From positions 1 through 17,841 of the forward strand of contig JAMDEM010000095.1 in NCBI GenBank assembly GCA_023486985.1: 17,841 nt of DNA. Reading direction: 5' to 3'. Shown here in pieces: positions 15,096 through 17,841 of this stretch (position 1 is its first letter; each line of letters begins with the position of its first letter). The translations under genes were made by a program, and so were the position numbers. A model generated the notes under the pieces. That model saw only the letters and a program-made list of their open reading frames with translations. It had not been told where the DNA came from and did no database searches. The stretch is from Bacillota bacterium (lineage in GTDB: Bacteria > Vulcanimicrobiota > JAMDEM01).

Positions 15096-15169
15096 TTGCA
15101 GCGCTGCAATTCAACAGGAGCACAGGTTTCCAGCCTGTCAGATTGCCCACCCACCTTTTCAGGGCGGTT
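15096..15169. repeat. Composite intergenic repeat region
   Basis: The 204-base gap 15032-15235 contains three structures. One is a perfect 14-bp palindrome, TTGCAGCGCTGCAA (15096-15109). The second is an inverted repeat, ACAGG with CCTGT, at 15122-15138. The third, at 15149-15169, matches the reverse complement of the hairpin core at 3631-3651 at 19 of 21 positions. A GTG-started frame crosses the gap (15234-15034) but is repeat-derived and lacks a ribosome site. No gene is supported here. Confidence 0.6.
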
Positions 15170-15235
15170 ACCCCCCTCACGCCGGGCTTCCGCGGTCCCG
15201 CAACGGCAGTGCAAAAAACTGTCAGGGACAACACA

Positions 15236-15694
15236 TTAATTCAGGGTGCATTCATTTACGATTAACTGAGCTCCGGTTACTTCCTTTACAATGTCTTCCG
15301 CTATGGCTTTTTCCTCAATGGAAGAAACCTCGCCGGTAAGATGGATAACTCCGCCTATGGAATCAACTTTAATTCTCAGGTTCTTAAGCCTTGGATCTTT
15401 TGTAATTGCGGACATTACCTTTTCCATTGTTTTTCTTTGAAGCTCGGGAAGAAATTTTTGATTTGCCGGGTGTACTGTAACATGGTTTTGTATTTTATCT
15501 ATTCCTTTGTCAAGAAAAGCCCTGCTTGTTTTCATGAGTTCCAGGAGTATCTCATATATACAGGCGCACCCTTTGTTTTTTAAGTTGTTCAAATCTTTTC
15601 CCGGCAGATTTACAGCATCAAGTTTTTTTATATACCGGGAGCCGAAGCCGATTGAAAGACCCAGAAGAATTCCGCCAAAGAAAGATTTATTCAT
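15236..15694 (-). CDS. Small BON-domain protein with N-terminal hydrophobic anchor
   Basis: The 152-residue protein begins with a Gly-rich hydrophobic segment (FFGGILLGLSIGFGS, residues 5-19), too short and polar for a firm signal peptide but suited to a membrane anchor. A helical, Lys-rich middle part with a CAC motif (residues 43-45) follows. Residues about 90-152 form a BON domain (KVMSAITKDPRLKNLRIKVDS, then GVIHLTGEVSSIEEKAIAEDI), including the conserved Gly of the LTGEV strand. BON domains are thought to bind phospholipids or other ligands and often occur in envelope-stress proteins. A strong GGAGGGG site precedes the ATG, and the gene begins 16 bases after the nucleotidyltransferase, so they share a transcript. 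Why it accompanies sugar genes is unclear. The family call is good; a specific role is not supported. Confidence 0.82.
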   Translation of the reverse strand: MNKSFFGGILLGLSIGFGSRYIKKLDAVNLPGKDLNNLKNKGCACIYEILLELMKTSRAFLDKGIDKIQNHVTVHPANQKFLPELQRKTMEKVMSAITKDPRLKNLRIKVDSIGGVIHLTGEVSSIEEKAIAEDIVKEVTGAQLIVNECTLN

Positions 15695-15710
15695 TGATAT
15701 CCCCTCCTAA

Positions 15711-16787
15711 TTAACCAACTTTTACACCGGATTCTATTACTTTTCCAGGTTCAATTTTGGTGGAGCTGGCGATTATAGCGCCTGATTCAATTACAGCCTC
15801 TTCTCCTATCAGACAGTTTCTTCCGATAATGCAGTTTTCAAGACGCGCTGATTTTTCAACAATTGTGTTGTCCCAGACAATGGAAGATTTTACAACTGCG
15901 CCGGATTCTATTTTGCAGCTATTTCCAATTACCGAGAGTTTTCCGATTTGAGCACCCTTGCTGATTACACAATTTTTCCCGATTGCAATAGGAGGCTCAA
16001 GTGAAGCTTTTGAGCCAATGCTTGAACTATCTCCCAGAAGAATGCCGCTGCCTTCTCTTTTAAGATGTGTTTCAAGTTTGATATTGCCGAGGAGCGCATC
16101 CTGATTTGCCTTCATATATTTTTCGGGGCTTCCGATGTCAAGCCAGTACGCCCCGGTTTTATAAGCAAACAGCAGGTCTCCTCTTTCCAGCAAATCCGGA
16201 TAAATCTGCCTTTCAAAGGAATAGTTCTTATCAGGCTTCATTTCCTTGAAGATTACCGGCTCAAGAACATAAATGCCGGCATTGATATAGTTGGAAGTTA
16301 CCCTGTCCCATGAAGGTTTTTCAATAAATTTTTGGATCCGGTTATTTTGGTCGGTTTCAATTACGCCGTAAATTGTCGGGTTATCAACGGGAGTTAAAGT
16401 CAAGGTGGCAATGCCTTTTTTTTCACGGTGGTATTTGATAAGAGAGGTTAAATCAGCATCGGTTAAAATGTCGCCGTTAAAAACAAGAAAAGTGCCATCA
16501 ATAAATTTTTCCACATTTTTTACCGCGCCGGCTGTTCCAAGGGGAAACTCCTCCACCACATAATCAAGCTTCAATCCAAGTTTTTCCCCGTTGAAAAAGT
16601 GTTCCATGAAGGCTTCTACTTTGTAGCCCGAAGAAAAAACCACCTCTTTTATCCCATGCTTTTTCAAAAGATCAAGCATGTGCTCCATAAAAGGCTTGTT
16701 CAATATAGGAACCATGGGTTTCGGTATGTCGTAGGTAAGCGGGCGCAGTCTCGTGCCCTCCCCGCCGACAAGTATTACTGCTTTCAT
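15711..16787 (-). CDS. Sugar-1-phosphate nucleotidyltransferase (GMPP/RmlA-like)
   Basis: The enzyme activates a sugar-1-phosphate with an NTP to an NDP-sugar plus pyrophosphate, in the cytoplasm. The 358-residue protein has the nucleotide loop GGEGTRLRP at 8-16, Lys23 in IPKPM, metal-binding Asp106 in FNGDIL, YGVIE and an IEKP motif. From about residue 245 it continues with left-handed beta-helix hexapeptide repeats (AIGKNCVISKGAQIGKLSVIG, CIIGRNCLIGEEAVIESGA). This layout is closest to mannose-1-phosphate guanylyltransferases of the GMPPB type; glucose-1-phosphate thymidylyl- or uridylyltransferase is also possible, and the GH94 neighbour would fit a glucose-1-phosphate substrate. No phosphomannomutase domain is fused. 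AAGGAC precedes the ATG, and a possible promoter lies 25 bases further up. It is the first gene of the carbohydrate block. Confidence 0.88.
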   Translation of the reverse strand: MKAVILVGGEGTRLRPLTYDIPKPMVPILNKPFMEHMLDLLKKHGIKEVVFSSGYKVEAFMEHFFNGEKLGLKLDYVVEEFPLGTAGAVKNVEKFIDGTFLVFNGDILTDADLTSLIKYHREKKGIATLTLTPVDNPTIYGVIETDQNNRIQKFIEKPSWDRVTSNYINAGIYVLEPVIFKEMKPDKNYSFERQIYPDLLERGDLLFAYKTGAYWLDIGSPEKYMKANQDALLGNIKLETHLKREGSGILLGDSSSIGSKASLEPPIAIGKNCVISKGAQIGKLSVIGNSCKIESGAVVKSSIVWDNTIVEKSARLENCIIGRNCLIGEEAVIESGAIIASSTKIEPGKVIESGVKVG

Positions 16788-16811
16788 AACGCCGTCCTTA
16801 TCATTTTTTTA

Positions 16812-16841
16812 ATTATATACCCTGATTTTTGATTGTTTTAA
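16812..16841 (-). promoter_or_regulatory. Possible sigma70-type promoter for the nucleotidyltransferase gene
   Basis: On the minus strand a perfect -10 TATAAT (16817-16812) is preceded by an 18-base spacer and a weak -35 TTAAAA (16841-16836, four of six consensus bases). It lies in AT-rich DNA just after the terminator of the upstream gene and about 25 bases before the ATG, where a promoter is expected. Confidence 0.45.
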
Positions 16842-16894
16842 CATTTAATTAAATACTTTAACGAATTTATGTCTTATCCTTTAATCTGCCTGTA

Positions 16895-16936
16895 AAAATA
16901 AACTACCCTGCAGTTTGCTGCAGGGTAGTTTATTTT
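16895..16936 (-). terminator. Intrinsic terminator of the phospholipase D-like gene
   Basis: A perfect 19-bp inverted repeat (16895-16913 with 16918-16936) surrounds a four-base loop. The GC core is CTACCCTGCAG; the outer stem is A/T-rich and supplies a U-rich 3' side on both strands. It starts 18 bases after the stop codon at 16955, so it ends that transcript and insulates the nucleotidyltransferase promoter. Confidence 0.85.
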
Positions 16937-16954
16937 GCTGATTTTGATAAAATC

Positions 16955-17841
16955 TTAGAAACTTGGCCCGGGCAGACCTTGTGGAAGATTGTCAGAGCTG
17001 TTGTTCCAGTCAGCGGCAAAAGTTTTTGTAAAGACGGCATTAGCGGCTTTATCATTGACTTCAACGTCTGCTTCATGATTTGCCCGGTTGTTTTTTGCCG
17101 TGCTCAAGCCCTGGGCTGTCCAGTTGGCGCTTCCAAGCAAAGTCTTGTTGTCGTCAAAGACTCCCCATTTTGCATGAAGTTTTTGTTTAGTGCTTGCGTT
17201 TACATTATACCACTTTACCGGCACACCGGCTGCTTTAAGGGCATCATAAGACTTCTGGTTTGTACTGTGCTGGTTGGGATCAAGAATAACTTTAACATCC
17301 ACTCCTCTGTTATGAGCTGTTATCAAGGAGTTTACAACTTCGGAGTCTGTTAAGGTGAACATTTCGGCATATATATTTTTCCGGGCGCCGTTAATATCGG
17401 AAAGGAGTGTTTCCCTGATGGCATGAGCTCCGCCTTCTTCGTCTTTCGGGGATGTTGTGAGAACCTTGATATTGTCGTCTTTTACAGGTCCCACCACGGT
17501 ATTGTCGGGCTTCCCTCCCGCATACTTTACATCTTTGTTAAAGATATCTCTCTTCAGCTCCGCCGCTTCATTTCCTTTAATTAAAACATCGGCGTCTTTG
17601 TTGTCAGGCGAATGAGCTCCCCAGTTCATTCCGCCGATGAGCGCCTTATTATCGTCTGCGATAAGAAGCTTCACATGATCAATGTTTACATGGTTCGGAG
17701 GATAAGTTAAAACCTCAACTCCATTGGCTTTCAGGTAGCCGGCAATCTGCTGATTGTGAGTTTCTCCTTTTCTGAATCTGTCCGGGCTTTGATCAAGAAT
17801 AACCCTGACCTTTACGCCTCTTTTGGCTGCGGCAACAGATC
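16955..17841 (-). CDS. Phospholipase D-like protein with two HKD motifs, C-terminal part
   Basis: The open frame runs past the window edge; 294 residues are visible, and a GTG at 17674 is internal, not the start. Two HxK(x4)D motifs are present: HVKLLIADDNKALIGGMNW (17654-17677 for the core) and HAKWGVFDDNKTLLGSANW (17153-17176). Each is preceded by a related strand, GVKVRVILDQS and GVDVKVILDPNQ, showing the internal duplication of the PLD fold. Such pairs form one active site that acts on phosphodiesters by way of a phospho-histidine; members include cardiolipin synthases, phospholipases and nucleases. Substrate and secretion cannot be judged without the N-terminus. Unlike typical cardiolipin synthases, the second domain ends soon after the HKD motif with no membrane segment. 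The gene ends at its own strong terminator and is separate from the following cluster. Confidence 0.85.
   Translation of the reverse strand, partial: SVAAAKRGVKVRVILDQSPDRFRKGETHNQQIAGYLKANGVEVLTYPPNHVNIDHVKLLIADDNKALIGGMNWGAHSPDNKDADVLIKGNEAAELKRDIFNKDVKYAGGKPDNTVVGPVKDDNIKVLTTSPKDEEGGAHAIRETLLSDINGARKNIYAEMFTLTDSEVVNSLITAHNRGVDVKVILDPNQHSTNQKSYDALKAAGVPVKWYNVNASTKQKLHAKWGVFDDNKTLLGSANWTAQGLSTAKNNRANHEADVEVNDKAANAVFTKTFAADWNNSSDNLPQGLPGPSF

Noticed and set aside
15034..15234. Small 66-residue frame between the BON and GH94 genes
   Set aside because: It has a GTG start without a ribosome site and is made largely of palindromes and repeats.
16955..17674. PLD-like gene starting at the internal GTG 17674
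   Set aside because: The frame continues open to the window edge with clear PLD-fold sequence and includes the first HKD histidine, so the GTG is an internal Val codon.

Overview
The window is a compact bacterial chromosome segment in which every gene I can support lies on the minus strand, so transcription runs from high to low coordinates. By eye the base composition is moderate to slightly AT-rich. Shine-Dalgarno sequences are mostly of the GAAAGGA or GGAGG type, and gaps are short. A SPOR-domain protein, a secreted TPR protein and intergenic REP-like hairpins fit a didermal, possibly uncultivated bacterium. No single gene fixes the phylum and I do not assign one. There are no tRNA, rRNA, CRISPR or insertion-sequence signals.

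Right end (16955-17841): the C-terminal part of a two-HKD phospholipase D-like protein runs off the window. It is followed by a perfect 19-bp terminator hairpin.

Carbohydrate block (10306-16787): a sugar-1-phosphate nucleotidyltransferase with left-handed beta-helix repeats, a small BON-domain protein, a GH94 glycoside phosphorylase, a GT4-like glycosyltransferase with an atypical active-site motif, and an uncharacterised alpha/alpha-toroid (six-hairpin-like) protein. A type I galactose-1-phosphate uridylyltransferase follows behind its own strong sigma70-type promoter. Together these could interconvert a beta-glucoside, glucose-1-phosphate and NDP-sugars and feed a glycosyltransferase. The actual glycan is not visible from sequence.

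Mixed operon (5518-10219): galT, a SPOR-domain membrane protein, a receiver-GGDEF response regulator, ribF and a radical SAM protein of the SPL/Rv2578c type are packed with gaps of 0 to 11 bp and one overlap, behind the galT promoter.

Left part (1-5233): a secreted protein with an N-terminal domain resembling DUF4424 and C-terminal TPR-like repeats. Next comes a likely amino-acid operon: tyrosine phenol-lyase (all diagnostic residues present), a class III aminotransferase/racemase-like enzyme, an unknown single-span membrane protein, and the first 29 codons of an EamA/DMT transporter that leaves the window.

The gaps at 3580-3709, 5234-5517, 12531-12637 and 15032-15235 hold related GC-rich hairpins and REP-like elements. 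One element appears to carry a second hairpin nested inside it. A tandem array of three 11-bp units lies upstream of the secreted protein gene. No gene-free stretch exceeds 300 bases.
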